The position numbers and the translations under genes are program-made. Below, piece by piece: positions 12,908 to 24,925 of a stretch of DNA of 64,000 bases (positions are counted from its first letter, which is position 1; each line of letters begins with the position of its first letter). The notes under the pieces were generated by a model, which did no database searches, was not told the origin of the DNA, and saw only the letters and a list, made by a program, of their open reading frames with translations. Source of the DNA: Rotaria socialis (lineage: Eukaryota > Rotifera > Eurotatoria > Philodinida > Philodinidae); NCBI GenBank assembly GCA_905331475.1, contig CAJNYU010000405.1, positions 147,833 through 211,832 on the forward strand, written 5' to 3'.

Positions 12908-14340
12908 CTATTTTTTTGCTTTCGGCTTCATTTCTTCAAAACATTGCCTTAAAAATATCACATTCTTTTTTGCTTGCTGGTTTCCTTCATGTCCTTTATG
13001 CCAATCGTAAGAGCTTGCGTAGGAAAATAACTGTCCACGACTATCAAATGCACAACATGTTATGGACTGATCATTGATAACATCACTTGTTTTCAATTTC
13101 ATTCGGTCATCCTTATCCCAATAATTATATCGACCATCACTACCAACTGTAGCTAATGTACCATGTATAGGATGAAAAGCAATATCATTAACAGCAAATA
13201 TATCTTGAGTGGTACCGACCGTTGTTGCTGTTGGCGTTGAACGATGGCATTTAAATGTAAAATTGTCATTACCTGGATTTGGCGTATCAACATACATTAT
13301 GGCAACACGACCTTCAATACAACCAACGGCGAAACCATTTGGATTTCGTGCTTTATCTGTAAATATTGAGACACAACGATGTTGATATTTAAGTAATGAT
13401 TCGATCTTTTTATATTCCGTAGGTCCTTGATCCAGTGAATAAACTTGTATACCACGATCAGCAGTTGTTATAACAGCCATGGGCCCGAGAACATCGGCTG
13501 CATATATACGTTCATTGAGTGCTAGCTGTTTTAATGGCGTTGCTTGACGCATATCCCAGAATTTAACTAGAGGTAAAAACAAGGCAATGAAATACTTTCT
13601 ATTTGTTTTTTTTTAGAATTTATTATGGGGATTGCTAGAAACTATGAAATTTGAATCAAATGTTATACGAGAACCTTTTCAAAGTTTTTGTAACCAGACT
13701 AAAGCGTTTTGTTTTAATATAGTTACAAATACTCTTCGTTTCTTATGTTTTGAATTATTCTTCATGTTTTACAAGAAAACAAATTATTAACAGTATTGAT
13801 ATCACTGTCTACAATCTATACCAAGGTGACTAACGAGGCTAATTTAGTCAGTAAACGTTACACATATTTCAAAGTTATCATTGAGTATCTATTCTACTTT
13901 AAATAATAATAAAAAGACGTTCAACTATTTTACGTACCAGTTCGATCCCAACTTCCAGTCATCACACAGGAATAAGATGGTCTTTGAATATAATTTATTG
14001 TTCGTACTGCTTGATCATGTACTCCAATTTGAATAGATGTATTCGATTGCAAATCCCACATTCTCGCGGTTTTATCACTCCCAGCTGTAAATACTTTCGA
14101 ACCATCATCTGACCAACAACAATTTAATAAAGGTGCATCATATTTTTGCATAGCTCTAGCAATAGATTGTCCAGTCGATTGAATTTCCCAACAACGAATA
14201 TCATTTGCCCATGAAGTTGCTATTAAATATGTTTGTGAAATGGATGCTGGAGAAAATTTCATACACGATATAGAATCTTCAGGCGATTGAACAACTTCAA
14301 CATCTCGTTGCACTGGTGTCGTTGTTGAAAGACCAAACAT
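12908..14340 (-). CDS. RAE1: mRNA export factor RAE1 (WD40 protein)
   Basis: Two exons, 14340-13938 and 13566-12908, sum to 1062 bases and give 353 residues, against about 368 in human RAE1. Landmarks of the family are all present: [43 protein letters not shown], the second-exon start [41 protein letters not shown] and [12 protein letters not shown]1 is a beta-propeller that binds NUP98 at the nuclear pore, takes part in mRNA export and in spindle checkpoint control. The N-terminus is shorter than in vertebrates and starts [16 protein letters not shown]. The ATG is 12 bases after the stop codon of NDUFAF6 on the same strand, and a TTTTAG acceptor ends exactly inside that stop codon, so the mature mRNA is probably made by trans-splicing from a shared transcript. 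Confidence 0.95.
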
Positions 14341-14358
14341 ATTATTCGCAATCTAAAA
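14341..14358 (-). promoter_or_regulatory. splice acceptor overlapping a stop codon
   Basis: On the minus strand the sequence CATTTTAG ends at 14353. The TAG is the stop codon of NDUFAF6 (14355-14353), and 12 bases later comes the RAE1 ATG. TTTTAG is the same acceptor form used by the confirmed introns nearby. This fits a spliced-leader acceptor between two genes of an operon. A cis 5' UTR intron whose donor lies inside NDUFAF6 cannot be excluded from sequence alone. Confidence 0.55.
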
Positions 14359-15647
14359 TGAAGAAAGGTCTTTTGAAGATGGAAATTTATGTCTCCATAA
14401 ATCCCAAACAAGCCAAGGATTTCTTTCGTTGATATTTTTATTTGTCAAATCGAAATCAATATTTTTTATACGTTTTAAATAATTATAGATAATAATAATT
14501 GGTAAAAATAAAGTACGATTATGATTTTCTGATGAAGAAAACATATTCTGTTTTTGAAAATTTTTATCTTGTTCAAATAATTCCGTTGTTTTTTGTAAAT
14601 GAAACCAAGATCGATTACACAGTTGATATATGACATGACGACATTGTTCATTAGAAAATTGACCATTAAATATATCTTGTTGCGAAATATTGTGTTCAAC
14701 AAGATAGGAAAGAGGAATTAAACAACGACGCTTATGTGCGTTATAGGGAATACCACGGACAACATTAATAAGACCTTGGGAACGAGCTGAAAAAAAAAGA
14801 AAGAATTATCTTATAGTTTATTCAATAAAAGAAAAGTAGATTCATGTGTGATTGAATTTCTAAAATATCATGCTGTTGCTAATCATGGAGAGACTCTTTT
14901 AAACTAGCTGATCGTAAACTAATTACTTATATCTAGTTGGGATTAGATCGTGCTTCTTTAGTTTGGCAATGAGCTTAGTAATATGAAGCGAAAGTTAGAA
15001 AATACTGTTCTTCGATATTTAAAAGAGTGTTGAAGTTCATAGACTCCATGGCAAAAAAAACCAACCTTCTTCGAAAAAATTTAGCATCAAAATAAATATG
15101 AGCTCGTACCTAAATGTGATGCAATATGATCAGTATTTAATGATCTTTGTTTTGCTAATTCAAGTAAAAGATAATAAGCTGGTGTAATTGATTGTTCAAG
15201 ATAATTTTCTAATTGTTCAATATCTGCAAATGGCATATCATTCAATGTTGTCTCTCGACTTTTAATTAATCGATGAAACCACATTTTTGACACTTGATTA
15301 TATTTTATCAGCAAGTCAATTTCACGTGCAACTGGATGATTAATTTTTTTGATTTCGTTCGTTTTTAATGATAAATAAATTGAATCGATCGAGTCACGCC
15401 AAAACTGAAGTCTCATTTGTCCTATTTGTGAATTTGATACTTGATCCCGTACGGAAGCAAGTTCAACGTTTAATGCTCGTATAGCCATTGCTGGACGTTG
15501 AAGCGATGACGGTTTTAATAAGCCTGCGCATACAAAGTTTTCATAGTCAGCTTTTCGTACACTATTTATACAATACGTATAATCATCCACAGGCTTTTTA
15601 GGCGTTTTTGTAACTGAAGAAGCAAAACGAACAGATCGAATTATCAT
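14353..15647 (-). CDS. NDUFAF6: mitochondrial complex I assembly factor NDUFAF6
   Basis: Two exons, 15647-15110 and 14786-14353, sum to 972 bases and give 323 residues (human about 333). The N-terminus MIIRSVRFASSVTKTPKK is basic and hydroxylated without acids, as expected for a mitochondrial presequence. The body follows the squalene/phytoene-synthase fold: CAGLLKPSSLQRPAMAIRALNVE, RLQFWRDSIDSIY, the helix with HPVAREID, then ARSQGLINVVRGIPYNAHKRR and IPLSYL. In this family the fold has lost prenyl-synthase catalysis and instead supports early assembly of the complex I Q-module (ND1 branch). The intron is about 320 bases. Its stop codon is shared with a likely trans-splice acceptor for RAE1, so the two are probably co-transcribed. 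Confidence 0.9.
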
Positions 15648-18071
15648 CCTGTTACTGTTGTCCGTTCGAATGAATAGAAAAATATAAACTATCTGAAAAA
15701 AGACGTAGAGCTTCTTGGTTTTCTATCACTCGAATCCACCGAATATACATCGACATTTTAAAAATTTTCAAGATTATGCAACACCGTATTTGTATTTTTT
15801 GCTTTATACAGGCAACAGCGGGAACTTCCCACTGAGAAATTCGATTGAAATGAAATTTTTATGTATTTTTGGTTTATTGGTAACAATAAATCACCCAGTT
15901 TTTCTTATAAACCCAAGTCAAATCAATAATGTGGTAGACAAAATGAATCATCTTACAAGAAAAAACCAATAAAATAATGATCCTTACTTTACCGTAGTGC
16001 ATGTGCAATATGTATCCCGCTTTTTATTGGTAACTTAACTAAACAAATCATAGTAAAACGGAATTTCCCGTTTGCATTTAAAAGAATGTCGTGTAAATCT
16101 GAGATGTTATACTGAACTGTTTCTCTAGCTCTTTATTTTGTATCTTTGATCGCTCTTTCATAGCAAACTTGAATTTAACCGAGATTTGACATTTCACATG
16201 CACGACTTTTTATGTTAGATTTTCAATCTTCCAATGAATTGGAATATATTGTTTTGAAAATAAAAATATTATGACACTGATTCTATGACAGACCGAAGAC
16301 GAATTGGAAACCATGCATATTTATTGCTATGCATAAGAATCTGGAAGGTTGATTCAATATTGTAATTTTTTTAGATCAATTCAATCTTACTCAAATATTC
16401 CAGAGTTTTCTTACAGTGTCAAGATTATTCGGTACGATTTATTTCTTTTTTACATTAATAATATGAAAAATAAATGTGGAAACATCGGATTTGCATCCGA
16501 TCGTTATGTGTACTGCAAAAACTGAGTCGATTTATGTATGTTGTGAATGATACTGAAAAAAGGTTTTTTTTTGAAAAAATCCCTGTACTCCCCCTCAGGG
16601 ATAGTCTGATAAAAAATGACAGTTTTTTCGATAACTCAGTCATTTCTTGACGAATCCTTCTCATCTTCGAACTCGACCTAGATATTGATAAGACAATTGT
16701 GTGCACAAAATTTTAAATCAATTGAATGTAATTGTGAAGAGCTATCGAATAAACGGACGGACGGACGGACACACTGACCGATTTTAGTAGTGTTCTCACT
16801 TTTTGAGTACACAAAAATGATAGTGTAACTTTTACATAATTCTCTTAGTTAAAATGGATGCAACTAATTCCTATGCGGCATTGCCTAAGGAAGGATTGCT
16901 CCATTGTTTTTAATTCTTTGTGATGCGTATCGCTTCATCAATCGGAAAAAATACATTTTTTTAAAGTAGTTTTTAATTTATATTCTTGTACTAATGATTC
17001 TCGTCTTACGCAGTCTTTGAAGCAAAAAGAAAACCTTGAAAAATTACTTAAAGAAGCACTCATTTTTGATTGAACATACATCAGATAAGTGCTCTATTGT
17101 CAAGTTGAATGTGCTTAGCTTCAATAAAATGCATGTCACTAAATTGACGTAACAAATAAATGCGGGTAACATTAATCAAAGAGTTACAAACGAGAAAATA
17201 TTTTCAGTATGTAATCACTTAAAAATTTCAAGCAGTTTAGTATGACTGTAGATAAATTGTGATTCTGTTTAATATCAGAATATAATGTGACAGATAGATA
17301 GAGAGAGAGAGAGATATGGAACGTTGGCTTTTTTCGATTCATTATAATTTGAATGTCTATGAATGTGTTCATCTTCATTGCACTGCCGATAGGATACATG
17401 CCGATTATGCTTTGTATAATTGCAAAACATTTTACTCTTGTAAAGTGCGACAAAGTTTTATTAAATATGGCAGAAATATAACATTTTTATAAATGTCGTA
17501 GTTAACGAATTCATAGGTTTTTCTTTTCGTTTGATACATCGTATATGCACTTTGTTATGCACATCGGTGAAACTGACTTACGTTTTGTTTATGGCATCTG
17601 TTTTATAAAAAAAACGAACAATAAGACAAAATTTTAACATCTGATTATTGCGATTTTAATGATTCTATTTTGTTTTTGTTGATTGCCATTGAGAATATTT
17701 TGATGAAAATAACTCGTGATGATACACAAATGAGAAAGTACACAATAATGGTGATATTCAAAATGAATTCATCAAGTTGAATTGGTTATGAAATATTTCA
17801 GATTTGATTATCAAAGTCAAATACTTGCGGACAGCATCGCGTCGAATTACTATGAGGATAAATCATTTTAGTATTAGAACAGTTAATGTTTTCATCGATA
17901 AATATTATCATTCGATCTGAGTATGACAATTTTAACTACTTACCGGATTCAATATATTGCAATGAGCATCTCTATCGATTCATTTCATGTTAATGTTTCA
18001 TCTAATTTTTTATCATCTATTCGAGAGTTTATTCATTTATTAATTTCCAACGAGAGACACATGAGTAGATA
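15648..18071. other. intergenic with a (GGAC)n repeat
   Basis: 2.4 kb with no supported gene. A tetranucleotide run ACGGACGGACGGACGGACAC lies at 16753-16772, followed by CACTGACCG. The sequence 16455-16706 on the minus strand is open for 83 codons and has basic, protein-like pieces, and may be the tail of an old transposon, but no family could be named. A (GA)n run lies at 17290-17315. Confidence 0.45.
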
Positions 18072-20235
18072 TTAGACTTCAATATTTGAGAAGATTTCTT
18101 CAAAAATCTCATTTTTCCAAGCATCCGTACAGACAAACCAAATATTACTGAAAGCCTGCCGAATGGGTCCATTGGAGCCCATCATCTTTGATTGAAGTAT
18201 TTCTCGAAATAACTTGGCAATATCTTGAACATCGTTTCCAAATGCACCTGTTCCTATTGGTCCAAGCAAGAGATATGTATTAGAGCCGGCACCCTTTGTA
18301 TTGGCTACGGCTGCTGCGATGAATGCATGAAACTTGGCCAAAGTCTTTTCTTTCCACTGAAATAGTCAAAAATATTGCACACTCATCATATTTAGTTGAG
18401 CCCGCTAGTTAGGAAACAGTATCATCTGCCATTGAAGTGCACGTCGAAAAATAGACAACAATGTTTTATCCTTTCTCAGTGTAAAAAAATCTTGTTAGGA
18501 TGACATTTATCGGATTAATACCGTTCAAAAAATCTGCTAATGGCAATATTTCCTGTGCATCATCAAATATAAAATTATTCACTTGTTTTCTTCGTAAGAT
18601 AGATTAAACTAAATCTCTAAAATAGCTGGTTAATAACTCAATATTATTCATGCAAAATCTACTGAAGAATCCATTATTCACAATTGCTTACTTCAGTCTT
18701 ATTCTTTGGATTGCGATAAAGTTCCGCTGCGCCAATACAATAACAGTTGGCAACCAACATATCAGTAAGACGCCGCTCTTGAGTATCTCTATGAAAGAAA
18801 CAAATGTTGCGTACATAGGCTAGACCAAACTCGGGTATAGCATAGCCACCACCCATTCGTCCGTATTTAAGATCGAGCAACGATCGATAGGCATCTGAAT
18901 TGTATAGAATAATTTCTTCTTGAGTCCCTAGGATGGAAATAGTAATTGTGAATAATTCAATATCGTTTCCGAAAAAATTATGGGAATATAAAAAAAACCA
19001 ACTCAATGAGTATATCTAAAATATAACAATACATACATGCTCTTATTAAATAGCCACCTCCAGGTGATTGTTCATCCTAAATAGTGAAGGAATAGAAGGT
19101 TTTAGCAGTGTATACTAAAACTTACTGCAAAACTCAGTAGAATAATTTGTGCATCTTTCGGTACATCGAAAACAGCTTTTTCTATGCCTTTGGTGACATA
19201 AGTAATCTTTCCATGGTGATTTCGCTGCCAAACAGGATGTTGACGAAGAGCTTCGACAGCATCAACATCCGATGGATCATATAATGGCTGTAAGAATTTC
19301 TCTAGTTGTGATTCAGCTTTTGGACAAAGCTGTTCCAGTTGTTCGGCATTCCAATATAACTTCAGTTCATCGGATTGAAAACCATTTGGACGAGTACAAT
19401 CCATGTACAATCGCGATCGTTCTATATCAGGATGTGACTGAGAGAAAACAGCATATAGATTATGAATATAGCATGTCGATATTCATGCTTGTGGACTCAG
19501 TGATAGCGAATTAATCATTCAATGAATTCTATGGTTTATTTTCACGAGAAAGATTATTCAGAGCACTAATGTGTATATCAAGAATATCTATTTATGAAAC
19601 TTCGTGTGCTGAATAATTTGAGTTCAGCGTCGACCTACTCTTGGTTATATTTTATGTTGTCTAAAATGTGATGGAATACTAGATTTGAGTAGTGAAATAA
19701 TGCACTATTGTACGTCATTACAATCAATACAGAAACTTACCACACTGATAGTCAATTCGTATTACGGCTTGGTTTTATGGCCACCATAGTATGTCCATGT
19801 ATCATCTACTTTGTCAGCAGTCATCTTTTGGTATGTTTCACGAAGTTCATTCCAATTTGGTTCTCGACAAGTACCATCACGATCTTCATACACAAGCCAT
19901 TGGCGAATTTCATCGAGTTTTCGAGTGATTTGGTCGCTTATCTCGTCTCTTGTATTTGCAATTTCTTTTAATTCTTCGAGTCTTTTATTTAGTGCCAGTA
20001 AAAAAGCAAGTAAAGTACGACGACTATGATTCCAATCAATTCTTTCTTGATTCGATACAGCACAAAGAATAGAACATAGGAGGAATTTGGTGAGTGATGC
20101 TACAGGTATATAGACGGCTAACGGGTCAGGCATTGTTTGATAAGTGAAATTGAAGTGATCTGTAGTAGAATATGATTGTAGATTTGTGTCTAATGAAGAA
20201 TCACCAAATGTGGTTGATCTATCTGATTCTTCCAT
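18072..20235 (-). CDS. poly(ADP-ribose) glycohydrolase, microbial-type macrodomain
   Basis: Four exons join cleanly in phase: 19437-19126, 19076-19037, 18927-18692, 18356-18072 (291 codons). They encode a PARG macrodomain with D-A-Q-I-I-L-L-S-F-A, then the catalytic signature G-G-G-Y-L-I-R-A-W-T-Q-E-E (the GGG-x7-QEE of PARG, split over the 40-base exon), YNSDAYRSL, MGGGYAIPEFGLAYV, and near the end LLGPIGTGAFGND. The arrangement resembles the bacterial/fungal PARG form (TIGR02452 type) more than the long animal PARG. The enzyme removes ADP-ribose polymers made in DNA-damage signalling. A likely first exon (20235-19762 and beyond) encodes about 157 residues starting MEESDRSTTFGDS, but its frame meets TAA at 19764-19762 just before a strong GTAAGT donor at 19741, so the join to the next exon is unresolved or the allele is damaged. 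A TTTTAG lies 13 bases before the ATG. Confidence 0.8.
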
Positions 20236-22099
20236 GCTAACGTGAAATCTAAAAGAATTTTTTTATTGTTAAATTTTTTCCAACAAAAATCCTGTTCCGA
20301 AATATCACGCACTAGAATGGTTGTAGTACATGATGCCACTCAGTGCGCTTACTTATCATCAGCAATATCCTGAGCTGAAACTATCATAAGTTATATTCAT
20401 TTGTAAAGAAACTTACTCGGATAAAAATATTGCGAGATTTTAACCAATACAAACTACTTTATTGACGTTTATGAAAGTCATTTGTATCGAGAGTCGATTG
20501 TTACTTTTTCATTTCTCTTTCGTTCTGTTTGTTACTCACCATCTTACTCATTATGCCGGCATTATTATACACAGTGCTACAGAAATTACCTTGGATTTAT
20601 ACTAATAGCGATGTGAATGAATAATCGCGAAATATGAAGAATGATGATTGCAAATTGTATGAAATTATTATACTGAATAAAAGTTCTTGTCGGGATCAGA
20701 AGCATCGCATGTAAGTTTTGTGCCGGCTGGATGGGCAATACAACGTTTAACGATATTTGCTCAATAGAAAATTGCAATAGATTCAATTTGTAAATCTTCA
20801 ACGCCAATGAATCGTTACGTTTTTTTTTCATTCATCAACAAAATGAATGGATATATTTGAAAAGAAAAAACATTCTTTCCTTATTTGTTGATTTTATAAA
20901 TGCATGTATGACGACTTGTTTATCTTTACTGGACACTTCAAAATATATATAAATTATGCAGCAATAAACAGATAATCGATCGGTGAGATAAATGTTCATT
21001 TCAAAGGAAAAAGTGTCATTCATTCAAGTCAAAAATGAATTCTTTTCCCGTTCTGCCTATAGCTAACAAAAGACAAACGATATAACCGTAAGTCAGCGTG
21101 CGTATACTAAATACATATCGAGTTCTTGTCGTCGCCGTTCAGAAAAGATATTCATGCATACACAACACGTTCCATGCTATACAAAACTTTACAAGCACCA
21201 AATATGAGTCATTTTCATTTTCCACATTCCTTCTTTTGCAACGAATTATTGAAAACAAACTTCTTACCAGCTCCTTGACATTCTTCACGTGTCAACATAA
21301 AATATATGAAAACTTTCCCTTAGATCATAACCGATTTTGGGCACCTCACCTTAATGGAAATTTTCTGATCATTGTTTTAACTTAATTCAAACATAATCTA
21401 ACTGATTATGAAATTTTCCTACGCCCTTAGTATCGTCCAAAATCATTTTTCTCTTATCATCTATATATCTATATGATCATCTTAGATCACATATGAAAGT
21501 ATTTTTCTTCTATAGGAAGGATGATCTTTCATTTATTTAAACCGTTTTTCCCAACGTATTTTTCATGTTTCTACTGCATATTCATTTTACAGTGGTGTGA
21601 GGTTGTCATAGGAATGATATATTTTGGTTTCGGTTTATTTGTTTGGCGCGTTTATCGCAAGTTAAGTTTTTAGACATTTTTGACCTGAACGTCATTTTTC
21701 CGGTTTAAATGAGCATTTATGTCACCGATCAGATATTTGTCTAATCCTCATCTAAGTCGGCGTACGATCGCGGCCACAACAACCATATTTATACAGATAT
21801 CTACACTTATAGTTGTAATTTCAAGGTTCAAATGAATTACGTCAACCAACAACAAAGTATATGTCGAAACCTGCGTACATTTGCCTAGATTCCCTTTTCT
21901 TTTCACCGAAAGACGACGGCTTGGACTTTATCATTTCGGTGTATTGTTCGAGTCGATAGAATTTGATAATGACGGCAAGATAAATGCCTTCTAGTGACGA
22001 TATACGTGTGTTTTACTCTAAGTGGAAAGAAAAACATGAATCGACCATGTCTGGATGATAAATATTAACCGTGAATAATAGTGCGTCTGATACCGACTG
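20236..22099. other. intergenic between divergent PARG and GTPase genes
   Basis: 1.86 kb separating the 5' end of the PARG gene (minus) from the promoter of the dynamin-like gene (plus). Regulatory sites for both are expected here. No open frame has convincing protein character, and I see no RNA gene or repeat. Confidence 0.45.
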
Positions 22100-22140
22100 T
22101 ATATAAAGACGGCCATGTTTCTTAGTTCTAACAATTCAGT
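22100..22140 (+). promoter_or_regulatory. TATA box and initiator of the dynamin-like gene
   Basis: TATATAAAG at 22100-22108 is followed by an initiator-like TTCAGTA around 22135-22141. About 45 bases further on, AAAG|GTAAGCC at 22184 is a strong donor, and the matching acceptor TTTTTGTAG ends at 22698, 22 bases before the ATG. The 515-base 5' UTR intron thus links this promoter to the coding exon. It is the only clear TATA promoter I found in the window. Confidence 0.6.
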
Positions 22141-22720
22141 ATTGCATGATCTTAAGTTTTATACTATCATTTTCGCAGCAAAGGTAAGCCAGTCACTGTT
22201 AATAACAAAATCATTTAATTTGAGACGTTTAACTTAAGCTAAATATCTGTATACGTCAAGCGTATATCAATTTCATCTAATTTATGTTGTAAGTCTATGT
22301 ATCGGATCGGATACCGTGAAAGTTATCGTTGTCAGTAGCGAAGATATGATTGAAGTTGGCATTTTTTCCAAGCACTATCAACAGTGTTTGAGACTTGAGA
22401 TAAAGAGAAGTTCCTTAATAAAATAGTAATATTTGCAGCTGATATGCAACTTCATTTGTTCACATCTATTTAGCTGCTACATGTGAAATTCAATGTAATG
22501 CGCCTAGGTTTGCAGTCAATGGATATTTTCTTTAACGAATTTCTAATATGCAGCCTTGAAAAATACTTCTGTAATTAGCTAGTGCTTCACCAATATCACT
22601 ATTGCGAATGAGTGCTATGTTACATTTCATGAACTATATATGCTAATATTAGCGTCTTCTGACCTGTCCAATATGAAGATCTTCTTTAATTTTTGTAGTA
22701 TATTCAACAAATAAAAAGCA

Positions 22721-24925
22721 ATGGAGTCATTTACACACGCTTATGATGAAAAGATTCGTCCACTAATGGATAGAATTGATCAGGCACGATCATTGCTATC
22801 CTCAAACAATGATGGTATTAAATTTCCGACTGTTGTTGTCGTTGGAGATCAATCAAGTGGAAAATCGACATTATTGGAAGCATTATCGTTAGTTGAACTG
22901 CCCAAAGGTTCTGGTATTGTTACTAGATGTCCATTGGTATTAAGATTACGAAAAGCAAATGCAAGAAAAGTATATCGATTGGAAGATAATAATAAAAAAA
23001 TCCTACTAGACGAAACCAAATTGAATATCTTACAATACATTGAAGAAGAGACGTCGAAGTTAGCGGGTAACCAGAAAAATGTCGTTCATGCTCCAATTGA
23101 ATTGCAAGTAGAAGATCCTCAAGTACGCGATTTGACTGTAGTTGATCTACCTGGTATAGCACGAAATCCAATTGCCGATCAGCCCAAAGATATCCATGAA
23201 CAGACAACAGATTTAATTCGTAAGTTTATTAAACAAGAAGGTAGTGTCATACTGTGTGTCTTTCCGGCTAATGTCGATGTTGCAACAGTTGAATCATTCA
23301 CATTAGCACGAGAAGTTGACCCGAAGGGTATTCGAACGATCGGGGTTATTACTAAATCGGATCTTGCTCCGAATCATGATGCGCTGGCTCAACAGTTACT
23401 GATGGAGAGACCCGATGTTCTTCATTTGAAATTAGGTTTTGTTGCGGTTCGCAATCGTAGTACAGATGAAAAACTAAGTTTATCTGAAGCACGAAAACGT
23501 GAAAAAGAATTCTTTAGTAAACACCCCATTGGAGCTATGGTAGGATCTCATTGTCTAGGCATTGATGCATTAATCAATCGTTTAGCTGATCTATATGCTG
23601 ATCGCGTCCAGGATACATTTCCCAAAATGCGAGATGAGGTACATAGGAAATTAAAAGAAGTTTGTGAGCAATTATCAAAACTACCACCGAATCTCGAAAC
23701 AGCGTCAGCACGCTTAGCCAAATATCATGAATTGGCAGATTTCTATGTCGAAAATATTCTTCGAGTACGGTTTACTAGTTCAAACGATGGTCAACGTGCG
23801 AGTATGGTCAATATTCTACACAGTAATTTTAAGAAATTTGAAGGTATCGTTCAACATCAAAGTCGTGAATTTGATTCAACAAACTATCTTGCGAAACTTC
23901 AAGTTGCCATGTCGGCATGTTTTGGTGAACAACTACCGAATTTTTTACCTTATCCAGTGTTGAAAGGTCTCATATGTGAGAAGTTGGGTCAACTTTGGTA
24001 GGCAGCCGAGATACTTATCAAAGAATGTTTCCAAATGACCTTCCGTGTTTTATCAGAACACGATGAGAAGGCATGTAGCGATAATATTTTATTGCTAAAA
24101 CTTTTACCATTCTTTCGTGATCTGCTTCAATCATATCTAAATTATAAACGACAAATAGTGTATGATCAATTACAAGAACTAATTCGATTAGAAAAACAAG
24201 ATCCATATACAATCAACCACTGCTATACTACTACTATCAAAAACTTTGAAATGCAAAGAACTGAAGAAAAATTGCCAAAATCAAGTTCAAAAAATGACTC
24301 TTCCGGAGAGGCCACAGACGAAGATGACGAATTAATGTTTAAAAGTAGTTCAAATGATGATGAAGCGGTACAAGATATGTTGACTAGCATCCGCGTATAT
24401 TGGAAACTATTATTGCAACGTTTCATTGATTATGCTGCATTATCGATACGTGCTGGGTGTGTCTTCGACATATGTCCTGACATACGAAAACGTTTCAGAC
24501 AAGTTCCTACGGAACAAGTCGATTTCGTCGATGCTTATCTAATGGAGGATGCTTTCGTTCGAACCAAAAGACAACAGTTACAACAAGCTAGAGAACGATT
24601 AAAGAAAGTAGATGCAATTCTTGGTGGAAGTAGTTCCACAATTTATGGCAATGATGCATCGGAAGATTCAATAGAAATTAGAAATCCTTCATTCATGACT
24701 TTAGATCAATTGGAAGAACGTGTTCTATTAGAAAATATTGATGAAGCTTCACCTCCTCCTAATACCAATTCAACCAATCGATTATTTCAGTTTGGCCAAT
24801 TAGTAACTTCGGCTCCGACAACCTTTAATCTAACTTCAGATAGACCAATCAACAACTTCGACTTCTCCATGGGGCGCCCTACCTTCAAGCATAGAGAAGC
24901 AAAAGTTAACATGAAAAGAAAATGA
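22721..24925 (+). CDS. dynamin/Mx-like large GTPase with one in-frame TAG
   Basis: A single coding exon of 735 codons, open throughout except for TAG at 23999-24001 (codon 427). The GTPase domain is complete: GDQSSGKST (42-50), the G2 threonine T68 in GIVTRCP, DLPG (142-145) and TKSD (211-214). The middle/stalk region follows, with HPIGAMVGSHCLGIDALINRL. The stop falls in the stalk, and the same frame continues directly with A-A-E-I-L-I-K-E-C and a GTPase effector domain (VYWKLLLQRFIDYAALSIRA to RLKKVDAIL), then a disordered tail. Dynamin superfamily members of this size without PH or proline-rich domains are Mx-like, acting in membrane remodelling or defence. The protein as read ends at 426 residues, lacking half the stalk and the effector domain. 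The cause could be a recent nonsense mutation, stop readthrough, or a sequence error. No frameshift is present. Confidence 0.85.

Noticed and set aside
16455..16706. Minus-strand 83-codon frame as a gene
   Set aside because: No start context, splice signals or recognised family; it lies in repeat-like sequence.
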